Positions 63,684-64,000 of a stretch of 64,000 bases of DNA are shown here, piece by piece. Position numbers and translations under genes: made by a program. Every line of letters starts with the position of its first letter. Position 1 is the stretch's first letter. Origin of the DNA: CAVQCA01 sp963710815 (lineage in GTDB: Bacteria; Pseudomonadota; Gammaproteobacteria; UBA9214); NCBI GenBank assembly GCA_963710815.1, contig CAVQCA010000157.1:1-64000 (forward strand), written 5' to 3'. The notes beneath the pieces were generated by a model, which saw only the letters and a list, made by a program, of their open reading frames with translations, was not told the origin of the DNA and made no database searches.

Positions 63684-64000
63684 ATGAAATCAGCCGGAGC
63701 AAACTCCGAGGGACATCACCGTTACCGGAGCATGCTCTGGGCAATTCTTTTGCTGGCCGCGTTGCCCGCCTCGCTGCTGGCCAGCTGGCAATTGCTCACA
63801 AGCGCCGACTTTCTCTACCCGTTGTGGTACGACGTGATCGGCATCGACCGCACCATCGCGGAGTACGGACCAAAGAACCGCTACAGGAAACACTTCGAAC
63901 TCACTACGCGGGAGGAACGCAGCCGGCTGTTCGCCGCCATCGTCGCCGGGATCAATGACGGCGGACAGGGACTGGAAACCCTTACCTACCACGACGCCCG
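63684..64000 (+). CDS. Membrane-anchored protein, partial (runs off window)
   Basis: 105 residues seen: one N-terminal helix (LWAILLLAALPASLLASWQL), then a polar region with FLYPLWYDVIGIDRTIAEYG and TREERSRLFAAIVAGINDGG. It loosely recalls DUF1461-type membrane proteins, but the family cannot be decided from this part. Follows the CPBP gene by 94 bases on the same strand. Confidence 0.6.
   Translation, partial: MKSAGANSEGHHRYRSMLWAILLLAALPASLLASWQLLTSADFLYPLWYDVIGIDRTIAEYGPKNRYRKHFELTTREERSRLFAAIVAGINDGGQGLETLTYHDA

Overview
The window looks like a chromosomal segment of a sulfur-oxidising gammaproteobacterium. The main evidence is a Gly/Tyr-rich sulfur globule protein gene (33916-34323), remnants of hdrB-like and cbbQ-like genes (about 7.9-8.5 kb), a tmRNA with the tag ANDDNYALAA, and overall gene content and GC typical of Chromatiales-like bacteria. 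The genus cannot be fixed from the sequence alone.

Layout. 1-5.7 kb: ion transport, with a ClC channel/exchanger, a SulP transporter and a P-type proton ATPase, all on the minus strand. 6-7.8 kb: a PilZ protein and a DUF2325 protein under a very good Fur box. 7.8-24.2 kb: a repeat-rich accessory zone. Gene fragments (hdrB, cbbQ, a P-loop ATPase) lie among one intact REP-associated transposase (RAYT), several decayed or internally deleted RAYT elements and four families of short inverted-repeat elements. Interspersed are intact housekeeping or stress genes: nhaD, pit, a TRIC-type channel, two lipoproteins (one a lytic transglycosylase), a Tas-like reductase, a small protein behind an IscR-type operator, selO and pirin. 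24.4-30.3 kb: BLUF photoreceptor, metY, ssrA (tmRNA), two small exported acidic proteins and an OmpR/EnvZ-like two-component pair. 30.6-34.3 kb: a GAF-GAF-PAS-cyclase with a coiled-coil partner, and the sulfur globule protein.

35-47 kb: a surface polysaccharide locus. An ExeA-like ATPase, an EpsG-like kinase and a Wzt-type ABC ATPase lie on the plus strand. The Wzm-type permease and the sugar-nucleotide genes (SAF-domain oxidoreductase, RfbC-like epimerase, SDR, RfbF, LhgO-like oxidase, WecA-like initiating transferase) lie on the minus strand. 47.5-51.7 kb: the pstSCAB phosphate uptake operon behind an array of Pho boxes. 52-64 kb: NERD protein, PbpG-like peptidase, ZIP transporter, RluE-like pseudouridine synthase, PDC-sensor protein, an LplT-PlsC fusion with a small Cys-rich protein, an ABC-F ATPase, a PhoH-like ATPase, a CPBP protease and a partial membrane protein.

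Two themes stand out. First, several families of non-autonomous palindromic elements decorate the 9-25 kb zone and very often end at the stop codon of a neighbouring gene. Second, at least four conserved genes between 36 and 56 kb carry single-base frameshifts, several compensated within the same gene or lying in homopolymers. That could be sequencing error or real decay, and should be settled before these genes are called pseudogenes. I found no CRISPR array, no rRNA or tRNA gene and no complete defence system. The best candidates for undescribed biology are the Fur-controlled DUF2325 protein, the IscR-controlled 149-aa protein and the RAYT-derived mini-elements.
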